Origin: Streptomyces rugosispiralis
GTDB lineage: Bacteria > Actinomycetota > Actinomycetes > Streptomycetales > Streptomycetaceae
Length of the DNA stretch: 64,000 nucleotides
Direction of reading: 5' to 3'
NCBI RefSeq assembly: GCF_024505145.1
Contig: NZ_JANIAA010000041.1
Span: 26,681 to 90,680 of the forward strand
Positions within the stretch are counted from its first letter, which is position 1. Every line of letters begins with the position of its first letter. This document shows, one piece after another, positions 7,056 through 15,393 of the stretch. The position numbers were made by a program, and so were the translations under genes. The notes below the pieces were generated by a model, which did not search any database, was not told the origin of the DNA, and worked only from the letters and a program-made list of their open reading frames with translations.

Positions 7056-9466
7056 GCGGCCAGGACGCCCCGGCGGAGGAGCCCCGCTCCCGTGTCTCGG
7101 TCGCCCGCTGGGCCGCCGATCTGGCCATGGGCGGCCGGTTCGCGGTCACCGGCGGCCGGGAGAGCTGGGCCAGGACGATCATGACGGCGGTGGGCGTCGG
7201 CCTGGGGGTGGCGCTGTTGCTGCTGGCCTCCTCCGTCCCCACCATGTACCAGCAGCGCAACGAGCGGGGCGACGCCCGCTCCTCGTTCACCCCCAGCGGC
7301 GAGGTGAAGCCCGGCGCCGATACGCTCCGGCTCGCCAACGCGGGCACGACCTTTCGCGACCAGGACATCACGGGCGAGGTCATGGCCCCCGACGGCGACG
7401 GCACACCGCCCGTGCCGCCGGGCATCGACCGCATCCCGGCCGCCGGTGAGATGTGGGTTTCCCCCGCGCTGAAGAAGCTGCTCGACTCCGACGAGGGCAA
7501 GCTGCTCCGGGACCGATTCCCGTACCGCACCATCGGGGTGATCGGCGACAGCGGCCTGTCCGGCCCGTCCGATCTCGCCTACTACGCGGGGGTCTCCCAG
7601 AAGGCGTTCGGCCACGTCAACTCCAGCTATCACATCGACCACTGGGGCCTGGCGGACAAGAAGGGCGCGAACGAGCCCCTGGACCCCGCGCTGCTGCTGC
7701 TGATCATCGTGGGCTGTGTGGTGCTGCTGCTGCCGGTGCTCATCTTCATCGCCACCGCGGCCCGCTTCGGCGGTGAGCGGCGCGACCGGCGGCTGGCCGC
7801 GCTGCGGCTGGTCGGCGCGGACATCCATATGACCCGGCGGATCGCGGCGGGGGAGTCGCTCTTCGGCTCCCTCCTCGGGCTCGCCGTCGGCGCCGGACTG
7901 TTCCTGCTGGCGCGGGAGATCATCGGCAGCATCCAGGTCTGGGGCATCAGCTTCTTCACCTCCGACATCGTGCCGAGCGCCCTGCTCGCCCTGGTGATCG
8001 CGGCGGCCGTGCCCGCCTCGGCCGTCATGGTCACGCTGATCGCCCTGCGTGGTATCGCCATCGAGCCGCTGGGCGTGGTCCGGAACGCCAAGCCCAAGCG
8101 CCGGCGTCTGTGGTGGCGGCTGCTGCTGCCGCTGCTGGGCCTGGCCCTGCTGCTGCCGCTCGCGGGCGGCTTCGGGACCGGCAGCAGCGGCGGCAACATG
8201 AAGGCGTACCAGGCCGCGGCCGGTGCCGTCCTGCTGCTCATCGGCATCACCGCGCTGCTGCCCTGGGTCGTCGAGGCCGTGGTGGAACGGTTCGGCGGCA
8301 GGGGCTCGGTGCCCTGGCAGCTCGCCACCCGCCGGCTCCAGCTCAGCAGCGGCACCGCCTCCCGCGCGGTCAGCGGCATCACGGTCGCCGTCGCCGGGGC
8401 CATCGCGCTCCAGATGCTCTTCGCCAGCGTGGGGGCCCAGAACACCGAGGACACCGGCCAGGACCCGAACCGCGCCCAGTTGATCGCGAACGTCCCGGTG
8501 AACGACGGCGACCAGGCCCGCGACGCCTTCGCGCGGTACCGCGCGACCAAGGGCGTGCGCGATCTGCTCGGTGTCACCGAGGACTACATCTCCGATGTGC
8601 GCCCCAGCAAGGACGACCCGACATCGGTCCCGGAAGAGGCCATCACCGTCGCCGACTGCCCCACGCTCCGCGAGGTGGTCCGCATCACCAGCTGTAAGAA
8701 CGGCGATGTCTTCCTCGTCGATTCGTCCAGCTACTACGGGGAGGAGCCGGGCTTCGCCAAACCGGGCGCCCGGGTCAACTTCGCCTACCGCGACGACGGT
8801 ACGCCGGACCTGCGCAAGAAGAAGCTGTGGACTATTCCCCAATCGGCCACGAAGGTGAAGCCCCGGCCGGACCCGACCGGAAGCGAACGCACCGGCATCT
8901 TCGCCACCCCCGGCGCCTTCGACATCGCCGATCTGCCGGACCCCGGGGCCGCGGCCATGATCCGGCTGGACCCGAAGGTCCCGGACGGGGTCGAGTATGT
9001 GCGCAACACCAGCGCGGCGCTCTCCCCGGCGATGGATGTCATGCGGCTCTCCAGCACCTCGCAGTCGGATGAGTTCCAGGTCATCCGCAAGGCCCTGTTC
9101 ATCGGCGCCACCGCGACCCTGCTGCTCATCGGGGCCAGCATGATCGTGACCACCCTTGAGCAGCTCCGCGAGCGCAAGCGGCTGCTGTCGGTCCTGGTGG
9201 CCTTCGGCACCCGGCGCACCACGCTCAGCTGGTCGGTGCTGTGGCAGACCGCGGTCCCGGTGGTGCTGGGGCTGGCGCTATCGATCGCGGGCGGGCTGGC
9301 ACTGGGTGTGATGCTGCTGAAGATGGTCGGCCAGCCACTGGCCGTGGACTGGGCCGGACTCGGCACCATGACCGGCGTCGGCGGCGGGGTCATCCTGCTG
9401 GTGACCCTGGTCAGCCTGCCGCCGCTGTGGCGGATGATGCGGCCGGAGGGTCTGCGGACGGAGTAG
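7052..9466 (+). CDS. FtsX-like ABC transporter permease
   Basis: An 804-residue permease with about ten predicted membrane segments in two FtsX-type modules: one near residues 45-65, then 210-235, 270-290, 310-335, 355-375 and 390-410, another after residue ~435, and three near the C-terminus. Two extracytoplasmic domains (about 66-208 and 460-680) separate them. The duplicated architecture is typical of actinobacterial FtsX permeases working with a LolD-like ATPase. The ATG overlaps the ATPase stop. A strong hairpin follows 28 bases after the stop, closing the padR-ABC operon. Confidence 0.9.
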   Translation: MSGQDAPAEEPRSRVSVARWAADLAMGGRFAVTGGRESWARTIMTAVGVGLGVALLLLASSVPTMYQQRNERGDARSSFTPSGEVKPGADTLRLANAGTTFRDQDITGEVMAPDGDGTPPVPPGIDRIPAAGEMWVSPALKKLLDSDEGKLLRDRFPYRTIGVIGDSGLSGPSDLAYYAGVSQKAFGHVNSSYHIDHWGLADKKGANEPLDPALLLLIIVGCVVLLLPVLIFIATAARFGGERRDRRLAALRLVGADIHMTRRIAAGESLFGSLLGLAVGAGLFLLAREIIGSIQVWGISFFTSDIVPSALLALVIAAAVPASAVMVTLIALRGIAIEPLGVVRNAKPKRRRLWWRLLLPLLGLALLLPLAGGFGTGSSGGNMKAYQAAAGAVLLLIGITALLPWVVEAVVERFGGRGSVPWQLATRRLQLSSGTASRAVSGITVAVAGAIALQMLFASVGAQNTEDTGQDPNRAQLIANVPVNDGDQARDAFARYRATKGVRDLLGVTEDYISDVRPSKDDPTSVPEEAITVADCPTLREVVRITSCKNGDVFLVDSSSYYGEEPGFAKPGARVNFAYRDDGTPDLRKKKLWTIPQSATKVKPRPDPTGSERTGIFATPGAFDIADLPDPGAAAMIRLDPKVPDGVEYVRNTSAALSPAMDVMRLSSTSQSDEFQVIRKALFIGATATLLLIGASMIVTTLEQLRERKRLLSVLVAFGTRRTTLSWSVLWQTAVPVVLGLALSIAGGLALGVMLLKMVGQPLAVDWAGLGTMTGVGGGVILLVTLVSLPPLWRMMRPEGLRTE

Positions 9467-9493
9467 GCCCCGTCCCGCCGCGCCCGCGTCGCG

Positions 9494-9523
9494 GGGGCCG
9501 TTCCCATCTGCGGGAATGGCCCC
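9494..9523 (+). terminator. Hairpin terminator after the padR-ABC operon
   Basis: Twelve-base arms GGGGCCGTTCCC (9494-9505) and GGGAATGGCCCC (9512-9523), one G-T pair, six-base loop, followed by a T-containing stretch. Confidence 0.75.
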
Positions 9524-9636
9524 TTGCCCTTGTTCCCAGCGGTTATGCCACCCGTCTGGGTGAATCCCGGCAAAGGACCTCTTCCTCGGCTTCCGGTCTA
9601 CGATGATGTCCTCGATACCAGCCAGGAGGAGGCGCC

Positions 9637-10236
9637 ATGTCTGCCGCAGCGGTCGAGTACCCCTGTGACGGTCCCGAGCGGAATCTGCTCGAAGAAGCCG
9701 AGCAGCTCTCCGCCATGCTCCCCGGCTACCGCGTCGAGATCATCGGGGAAGAAATCACCGTGACGCCACCGCCCGACATGCCTCACGGGGATTCGCTGAC
9801 CGACCTCACGTTTGCCTTCGCGCCCGCCCACGGCAAGCTGACGCGAGTGGTCCAAGGTTCGGGCGTGTGGCTTCCCGACAGCCCCTTCGACTACGCCGTA
9901 CCGGACCTTGCCGTGGTCGACGCCGACTACCGGGACCACTACATCGAGCACAATTGCTACGACCCCACGATCTTCCGTCTGGTCCTGGAGGTCACCTCGA
10001 GCAACCTCGGCAACGACCTGAAGACGAAAGTCACCGCCTACGCGATCGCCAAGATCCCCGTCTACGTGATCGTCAACCGCACGAAGCAGCGCATCCACGT
10101 CCTGACGGATCCGATCGCCAACGAATACAACCACCATCGCCTCTACGCCCGGGGTGAGCACATCACCCTCCCAGAGTCGATCGGCGCCGAAGTCACCCTG
10201 GACGTGGAAGCGGTCCTGGCAGCCGGACGCCCCTGA
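9637..10236 (+). CDS. Uma2 family (DUF820) restriction-endonuclease-like protein
   Basis: A 199-residue member of the Uma2 family, predicted PD-(D/E)XK nucleases of uncertain biological role that occur in many paralogues in Streptomyces and cyanobacteria. Family features are YRVEIIGEEITVTPPP, the catalytic Asp region DYAVPDLAVVDA and LVLEVTSSNLGNDLKTK, where E and K fit the ExK part of the active site. AGGAGGAGG lies just upstream of ATG 9637. The gene stands alone; its stop is only three bases from the stop of the convergent oxyR, so the two transcripts must overlap or share termination. Confidence 0.88.
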   Translation: MSAAAVEYPCDGPERNLLEEAEQLSAMLPGYRVEIIGEEITVTPPPDMPHGDSLTDLTFAFAPAHGKLTRVVQGSGVWLPDSPFDYAVPDLAVVDADYRDHYIEHNCYDPTIFRLVLEVTSSNLGNDLKTKVTAYAIAKIPVYVIVNRTKQRIHVLTDPIANEYNHHRLYARGEHITLPESIGAEVTLDVEAVLAAGRP

Positions 10237-10239
10237 CGC

Positions 10240-11199
10240 TCACCCCCGGTCGACCCGTACCGGCAGCGGCCGCAGCGCCCCCCGCAGGGCCTCCGCGAAC
10301 GCCTCGAACTCCTCCGTGCGCGCCGCGCCCGCCCGCATGGCCAGGGCGATCCGGCGGGCGGGCGCCGGATCGGCGAAGTCGCCGGTGGCCAGATGGTCGT
10401 TGCGCGCGGTTTCCACCCGGAGCGCGGTGCGCGGCAGCAGCGTCACCCCGAGCCCGCCCGCGACCAGCTGCACCAGGGTGGAGAGCCCGGCGGCGCTGGT
10501 GGTCACCGGGGCGCCCTCGGTGCGGCCCGCCTCACGGCAGATGTCCAGCGCCTGGTCGCGCAGGCAGTGACCCTCGTCGAGCAGCAGCAGATCCAGCTCC
10601 TTGAGCGCCTCGCGGGGGATGTCATCGCGTCCGCCCAGCCAGTGGTCCCGCGGGGTGACCAGCACGAAGTCCTCGTCGAACAGCGGTATTTCGACCACCC
10701 CGGGCGCACCGAGCGGCACCGCGAGCAGCAGCAGATCCAGCCGGCCGTGGGCCAGCCCCTCCAGCAGCGAGGCGGTCTGCTCCTCGTGCACCTGGAGATC
10801 GAGCCGGGGGTAGCGCTCATGCACCAGCCGCAGCACGGTCGGCAGCAGATACGGCGCCACGGTCGGAATCACTCCGAGCCGCAGCACACCGGTGAACGGC
10901 GCCCGCGCCGCCTCGGCCTCCTCCAGCAGCTCCCCGACCGCTTCGAGCACGGTGCGTGCACGGACCGCCAGCCGCTCCCCCGCCGGGCTGAGCAGTACCT
11001 TGCGCGTCGTACGCTCGAGCAACTGGACACCGAGTGTCTCCTCGAGCGCCGCGACGGCGCCGGAGAGCGCGGGCTGGCTCATCCCGATGGCGGCCGCGGC
11101 ATCGCGGAAGTGCAGCTGCTCCGCGACCGCGACAAAGGCCCTGAGCTGGGAAATGCTCGGCTGGCGCGGTTTGCCCTGCGGTATGGGCGATGCGGCCAC
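10240..11199 (-). CDS. oxyR: OxyR, LysR-type peroxide sensor
   Basis: A 319-residue LysR-family regulator. GTG 11199 is chosen because GGAGG lies nine bases upstream. The N-terminal winged helix (about 15-75) contains FRDAAAAIGMSQPALSGAVAALE. The sensing domain has DEGHCLRDQALDICREAG with C212 and C221, spaced nine residues apart like the disulfide-forming pair of Escherichia coli OxyR. It is divergent from ahpC-ahpD, the classical OxyR target in Streptomyces. A four-part OxyR-like site (11202-11238) overlaps its own leader, suggesting autoregulation. Confidence 0.95.
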   Translation of the reverse strand: MAASPIPQGKPRQPSISQLRAFVAVAEQLHFRDAAAAIGMSQPALSGAVAALEETLGVQLLERTTRKVLLSPAGERLAVRARTVLEAVGELLEEAEAARAPFTGVLRLGVIPTVAPYLLPTVLRLVHERYPRLDLQVHEEQTASLLEGLAHGRLDLLLLAVPLGAPGVVEIPLFDEDFVLVTPRDHWLGGRDDIPREALKELDLLLLDEGHCLRDQALDICREAGRTEGAPVTTSAAGLSTLVQLVAGGLGVTLLPRTALRVETARNDHLATGDFADPAPARRIALAMRAGAARTEEFEAFAEALRGALRPLPVRVDRG

Positions 11200-11201
11200 T
11201 G

Positions 11202-11238
11202 ATAGCCACCTCCAATCAACCCCACCGAGTGTAGCTAT
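11202..11238. promoter_or_regulatory. Candidate OxyR binding site
   Basis: Four quarter sites with the OxyR spacing: ATAG-N7-CAAT-N7-ACCG-N7-CTAT, against the consensus ATAG-N7-CTAT-N7-ATAG-N7-CTAT. The outer elements match fully, CAAT matches at 3/4 and ACCG at 2/4. It begins three bases before the oxyR start codon and ends 99 bases before ahpC. Confidence 0.6.
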
Positions 11239-11337
11239 TTCACTGATCAATGCACTCTGTGCCAAGGTAGGACCGTCCAACCCCAGGAAAACCCGGACGA
11301 CCGGGCCTTTCCTATGCAAAAGCTGCAAGGAGTGCGC

Positions 11338-11892
11338 GTGCTCACCGTCGGTGACAAGTTCCCCGAGTACGACCTGACCGCCTGCGTGTCGCTGGAGAGC
11401 GGCAAGGAGTTCGAGCAGATCCACCACAAGACCTACGAGGGCAAGTGGCGCGTGGTGTTCTTCTGGCCCAAGGACTTCACCTTCGTGTGCCCGACCGAGA
11501 TCGCCGCCTTCGGCAAGCTGAACGACGAGTTCGCCGACCGTGACGCGCAGATCCTCGGCGTCTCCGGCGACTCCGAGTTCGTCCACCACGCCTGGCGCAA
11601 GGACCACGCCGACCTGCGTGACCTGCCCTTCCCGATGCTGGCCGACTCCAAGCACGAGCTGATGCGCGACTGCGGCGTCGAGGGCGAGGACGGCTTCGCG
11701 CAGCGCGCCGTGTTCATCGTGGACCAGAACAACGAGATCCAGTTCACCATGGTGACGGCCGGTTCCGTGGGCCGTAACCCCAAGGAGGTCCTGCGGGTGC
11801 TGGACGCCCTGCAGACCGACGAGCTCTGCCCCTGCAACTGGAGCAAGGGCGAGGACACCCTGGACCCGGTGGCCCTCCTCTCCGGAGAGTGA
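11338..11892 (+). CDS. ahpC: Alkyl hydroperoxide reductase AhpC (peroxiredoxin)
   Basis: A 184-residue two-cysteine peroxiredoxin that reduces peroxides in the cytoplasm. GTG 11338 is preferred to an earlier ATG at 11314 because AAGGAG sits five bases upstream and the protein then begins MLTVGDKFPEYDLTACVS, as in actinobacterial homologues. The peroxidatic Cys is C51 in FTFVCPTE; the C-terminal ELCPCNW provides C164 and C166 for resolution. It is followed after 11 bases by ahpD, which regenerates it in place of AhpF. Control by the divergent OxyR is expected. Confidence 0.97.
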   Translation: MLTVGDKFPEYDLTACVSLESGKEFEQIHHKTYEGKWRVVFFWPKDFTFVCPTEIAAFGKLNDEFADRDAQILGVSGDSEFVHHAWRKDHADLRDLPFPMLADSKHELMRDCGVEGEDGFAQRAVFIVDQNNEIQFTMVTAGSVGRNPKEVLRVLDALQTDELCPCNWSKGEDTLDPVALLSGE

Positions 11893-11903
11893 GCTGATTC
11901 ACC

Positions 11904-12443
11904 ATGGCACTCGATGAGCTGAAGTCCGCGCTGCCGGACTACGCCAAGGACCTCAAGCTGAACCTCGGTTCGGTGATCGGCAACTCGGAGCTTCCGCGGC
12001 AGCAGTTGTGGGGCACCGTGCTGGCCTGCGCGATCGCCTCGCGTTCGGCACGGGTGCTGACCGAGCTGGAGCCGGAGGCCAAGGCCAACCTCTCGCCGGA
12101 GGCGTACACCGCCGCCAAGTCGGCGGCCGCCATCATGGCGATGAACAACGTCTACTACCGGACCCGGCACCTGCTGTCCGACCCGGAGTACGGCAACCTG
12201 CGCGCGGGGCTGCGGATGAACGTCATCGGCAACCCGGGTGTGGAGAAGGTCGACTTCGAGCTGTGGTCGCTGGCCGTGTCCGCGATCAACGGCTGCGGAA
12301 TGTGCCTCGACTCGCATGAGCAGGTGCTCCGCAAGGCGGGCGTGGACCGCGAGACGATCCAGGAAGCCTTCAAGATCGCCTCTGTGCTGCAGGCGGTCGG
12401 CGCCACCCTGGATGCCGAGGGCGTCCTGGCCGCCAACGGCTGA
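11904..12443 (+). CDS. ahpD: Alkyl hydroperoxidase AhpD
   Basis: A 179-residue AhpD-type disulfide reductase that recycles AhpC, as in Mycobacterium tuberculosis. The active site is CGMC (C131, C134) with H138 in CLDSHE, matching the Cys130/Cys133/His137 arrangement of the mycobacterial enzyme. It is all-helical and starts MALDELKSALPDYAKDLKLNLG. It lies 11 bases after ahpC, in the same operon, and a strong palindromic terminator follows 17 bases after the stop. Confidence 0.96.
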   Translation: MALDELKSALPDYAKDLKLNLGSVIGNSELPRQQLWGTVLACAIASRSARVLTELEPEAKANLSPEAYTAAKSAAAIMAMNNVYYRTRHLLSDPEYGNLRAGLRMNVIGNPGVEKVDFELWSLAVSAINGCGMCLDSHEQVLRKAGVDRETIQEAFKIASVLQAVGATLDAEGVLAANG

Positions 12444-12460
12444 CCTCGGTCACGAAGACC

Positions 12461-12496
12461 CGGAGGGCGCCCCACCGATCGGTGGGGCGCCCTCCG
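12461..12496 (+). terminator. Strong terminator after ahpCD
   Basis: Perfect 16-base arms (12461-12476 and 12481-12496) with a GATC loop. It lies between convergent genes and can serve both strands. Confidence 0.85.
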
Positions 12497-12532
12497 GCGT
12501 TCGTCGTTCATCGGCCGCGGCGCCGGGCCGGT

Positions 12533-14104
12533 CTATCGGGCCCCGCCCTCCCCGGGCGGCAGACCCGGCGGCGCGGTGGGCGCCACGTCGGAGGCGGTGG
12601 CGCCGTGCGGGCCCGGGACGGCGCGCAGTGCGTTCTCCTGGCTGTAGCCGCGCAAGTAGACGACCACCGTATTGGCGACCGCCACCAGCGGAACGGCCAC
12701 CACCGCGCCGCCGATGCCGCCGATCAGCGAACCGGCCGCGACCGAGAGCACCACGGCCAGCGGATGGACCCGCACCGCCCGGCCGAGGATGAACGGCTGG
12801 AGCACATGGCCCTCGATCTGCTGGACGGCGAGCACCACGATCAGCACCATCGCCCCCGTGAACACGCCCTGGGTGACCAGCGCCACGACCACCGCGAGCG
12901 CGCCGGAGACCACCGCACCCACCAGCGGGATGAAGGCGAAGAGGAAGATGAAGACGGCCAGGGGCACGGCCATCGGCACATCGAGGAAGAACAGCCCCAC
13001 ACCGATGAAGATCGCGTCGATCAGCGCCACGATCACCGTGCCGCGCACATAGGCGGTCAGCGTCGCCCAGGCGCGCGGGCCCGCGCCCGCCACGCCCTCG
13101 CGGGCCTGGGCGGGGACCAGCTTGAGGGTCCAGTTCCAGATCTTCGGGCCGTCGTACAGCAGGAAGAGCGTGGAGAACATCGTCAGCAGGATGCCCGTCA
13201 GCACCTCGACGACGACCGTGACGCCCTCCAGCCCCGCCGAGGTGATCTGCTCGGTGTTGGCGCCGACCGCCTCGCGCAGGCTCTTGGCCACATGGTTGAT
13301 CTGCTTCTCGGTGACATGGAACGGGCTGTGCAGCAGCCAGCGCCGCAGATCGTCGATACCGGCCTGGACCTCGCCCGAGACCTCGTCGACGTTCTCCATC
13401 ACCTGCCAGACCACGAACCACACGACCAGGCCCATGACGACGAACCCGGCGATGAAGGTGAGCGCGGTGGCCAGCCCGCGCGGCACACCGCGGCGGCGCA
13501 GCCGGGTCACGGTGGGCTCCAGCAGCGCGGTGATGAGGATCGCGACGGTGAAGGACAGCACCACCAGCTCCACGGAGCTGATGACCCGCATGAGCACCCA
13601 CACCGTGCCGCCGAGCACCAGCAGCCGCCAGGCGGCCTCGGCGGCCACGCGGACACCCCAGGGCACGGCGGACACCGGATCGGGTCGGGCGGAGACGGCG
13701 GGGGCGTAGGCGGGCGGTGCGGGCACACTGGCCGGCTGCTCCGGCCGGGCGGCCTCGCCCTCCCCCGCGGCGCCCTCGGGGGTCCCGGGGCTCTCGGGGG
13801 TCCTGGGGCTCTCGGGGCGTTCCGGGCTCTTCCGGCCCTCGGCGCTCTCCGCGCCCTCGGCGCTCTCGGCGCCACCCCGCGGGCGTTCTTCACTTGGTTC
13901 GGAGGGGGATTCGGACCTCGGTCCCGGCTCCGGTTCAGTTCCCCGTTCGGGCCTCGGTCCGGGCCCCGGTGGCATCCGCGGGCCGGCGTCGCCGTCGCCG
14001 TCGACCTCGCGCCCCCGCATCTCGGCCTGTTGGGATTCGAGCCGGTGGGCGAGCCGGGTAAGTCCGGTTCCCAGCCTGCCGACCCACTGCGGCAATTTGG
14101 ACAT
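12533..14104 (-). CDS. AI-2E family transporter (UPF0118) with long acidic N-terminus
   Basis: A 523-residue membrane protein of the AI-2E/PerM family. ATG 14104 (MSKLPQWVGRLG) is chosen over the earlier ATG at 14143 because AGGAAACGAGAA precedes it. The first ~150 residues are cytoplasmic and rich in Pro, Glu, Ser and Arg with repeats such as GAESAEGAESAEG and PESPRTPESPGTPEG. The membrane part (about 165-500) has some eight hydrophobic segments and a loop carrying the INHVAKSLREAVGANTEQ region; it ends with the family motif region FAFIPLVGAVVSG and QQIEGHVLQPFILG. The substrate is unknown; members have been tied to AI-2 export or Na+/H+ exchange. Confidence 0.9.
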   Translation of the reverse strand: MSKLPQWVGRLGTGLTRLAHRLESQQAEMRGREVDGDGDAGPRMPPGPGPRPERGTEPEPGPRSESPSEPSEERPRGGAESAEGAESAEGRKSPERPESPRTPESPGTPEGAAGEGEAARPEQPASVPAPPAYAPAVSARPDPVSAVPWGVRVAAEAAWRLLVLGGTVWVLMRVISSVELVVLSFTVAILITALLEPTVTRLRRRGVPRGLATALTFIAGFVVMGLVVWFVVWQVMENVDEVSGEVQAGIDDLRRWLLHSPFHVTEKQINHVAKSLREAVGANTEQITSAGLEGVTVVVEVLTGILLTMFSTLFLLYDGPKIWNWTLKLVPAQAREGVAGAGPRAWATLTAYVRGTVIVALIDAIFIGVGLFFLDVPMAVPLAVFIFLFAFIPLVGAVVSGALAVVVALVTQGVFTGAMVLIVVLAVQQIEGHVLQPFILGRAVRVHPLAVVLSVAAGSLIGGIGGAVVAVPLVAVANTVVVYLRGYSQENALRAVPGPHGATASDVAPTAPPGLPPGEGGAR

Positions 14105-14166
14105 TTCTCGTTTCCTACCCCCAGTTTCCCCCTCGGCCGTCAAGGAGACGTTACCTGCCGAAGATG

Positions 14167-14200
14167 CACGAAACCCCCGACCTGAGCCGGGGGTTTCGTG
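14167..14200 (-). terminator. Terminator after the lytic transglycosylase gene
   Basis: Thirteen-base perfect arms CACGAAACCCCCG (14167-14179) and CGGGGGTTTCGTG (14188-14200) with an eight-base loop, 48 bases beyond the minus-strand stop. Confidence 0.75.
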
Positions 14201-14248
14201 AAGCGTTCGATACTGCGCGGCTACCGGGCGGGACCCGGTGGAACCGGC

Positions 14249-14965
14249 TCAGTAGTGGCCGTTGGCCTGCCAGAACGACCAAGCGTCACACGGGCTGCCG
14301 TAGCGCTCGTTCATGTAGTTCAGGCCCCACTTGATCTGGGTGGCCGGGTTGGTCTGCCAGTCGGCGCCCGCCGAGGCCATCTTGCCGGCCGGCAGCGCCT
14401 GCACCAGACCGTAGGCACCCGACGAGGGGTTGCTGGCCTTGTAGTTCCAGGTGGACTCGTGGTCCACGATGTTGCTGAAGCACTGGAACTGGCCGCCCGG
14501 CACGATCTGCCGTGCCATCGCCTGAACCTCGGAGATGGTGTACGAAGCCTGCTGGGGGAAGCTGGAGGCGTCACGCGTGGCCGAACGGCTCGCGATCTCC
14601 TGCTTCTTCTTGGCCTCGCGCTCCTTGGCCAGCTTCTCGGCGGCTGCCTTGTCCGCGGCGACCTTCTTGGCCTTCGCGTCCTTGGCCGCCTGCTTGCGGG
14701 CTGCTTCCTCTGCGGACTTGCGCGCCTCCGCGTCGGCCGCGGTGGACTGGACGTCCGCCTGCTGCGTCAGGGATGCGGTCTGCGCGACGGCCTGCTGTCC
14801 AGCAGGTATGTCCGCAAGGAGCGTCGAATCGGCGGCAGTCGCCTCGATCGGGTCGGACGAGCCCTGCTGCTGCTGTCCGCCCGCGGCGACGCCGACGACG
14901 GCGCCCACAGTGGTGACCGCGGTGGCCGAAGCCACTGCGAATCCCCGGACCGAAATCCGGCTCAC
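14249..14965 (-). CDS. Secreted SLT-type lytic transglycosylase
   Basis: A 238-residue exported cell-wall hydrolase. GTG 14965 is chosen because GAAGGA lies close upstream. An N-terminal signal region (VSRISVRGFAVASATAVTTVGAVVGV) is followed by a Gln/Ser/Thr-rich stretch and an Ala/Lys/Glu-rich coiled coil (about 80-140). The C-terminal ~75 residues form a goose-lysozyme-like SLT domain with catalytic Glu in IVDHESTWNYKASN and the downstream motifs SSGAYGLVQALPAGKMA and NYMNERYGSPCDAWSFW. It resembles the Swl enzymes of Streptomyces that remodel peptidoglycan during germination and growth. Confidence 0.88.
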   Translation of the reverse strand: MSRISVRGFAVASATAVTTVGAVVGVAAGGQQQQGSSDPIEATAADSTLLADIPAGQQAVAQTASLTQQADVQSTAADAEARKSAEEAARKQAAKDAKAKKVAADKAAAEKLAKEREAKKKQEIASRSATRDASSFPQQASYTISEVQAMARQIVPGGQFQCFSNIVDHESTWNYKASNPSSGAYGLVQALPAGKMASAGADWQTNPATQIKWGLNYMNERYGSPCDAWSFWQANGHY

Positions 14966-15325
14966 TCGGTTTCCTTCCAGCATCGCCCGCTTAGGTGACC
15001 TCGCGGGCGCAATCGTGCCCCTGGCGCTGACCTCCCCTTGTTCCGTCCCCGGTGGTGCGATGGGGTCGGCTGGTCACGGGAGGCACGGGCCCGGTGGGGA
15101 TCTCCCGCGGGAGATCCTCGAGGTGCTCGGGCGGCATACGGCGAACGCTGTTCAATTCTGTTACTGCTGTTGCTCGGTACCGCTGGGGGTACTGGTGTGC
15201 CGTATGCGGGGCCTGACAGAACCCACACACTGCCGGACGCGGAGCCCCGTAGGCAATTCCCCGCCAGGTGTGAAAGCTCACATCCCGTTTACGCCCTAGG
15301 ATTTCTGGAAATCCGCGCGCACCAA
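14966..15325 (-). other. Long leader of the lytic transglycosylase gene
   Basis: No convincing gene fills this 360-base stretch. It holds a perfect 20-base palindrome at 15098-15117 and a possible upstream reading frame on the minus strand (ATG about 15137 to stop 14991, 48 codons, beginning MPPEHLEDLPREIP) that stops just before the transglycosylase start and has no clear ribosome binding site. The ydaO/c-di-AMP riboswitch that controls many Streptomyces wall hydrolases was looked for; its conserved segments are not recognisable here. Confidence 0.4.
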
Positions 15326-15367
15326 GGCGCCGCGCGGCTAAGCTCGTTGGCCTTTCCGCGCGGCGCC
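15326..15367 (-). terminator. Terminator after the PhoH gene
   Basis: Perfect 12-base arms (15326-15337 and 15356-15367) with an 18-base loop, 26 bases past the minus-strand stop at 15394. Confidence 0.65.
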
Positions 15368-15393
15368 CTGGGGTCGCAAACGACTCAACCGGC

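Noticed and set aside
14966..15325. ydaO (c-di-AMP) riboswitch before the transglycosylase
   Set aside because: The conserved segments of the aptamer could not be found by eye; it remains to be tested with a covariance model.
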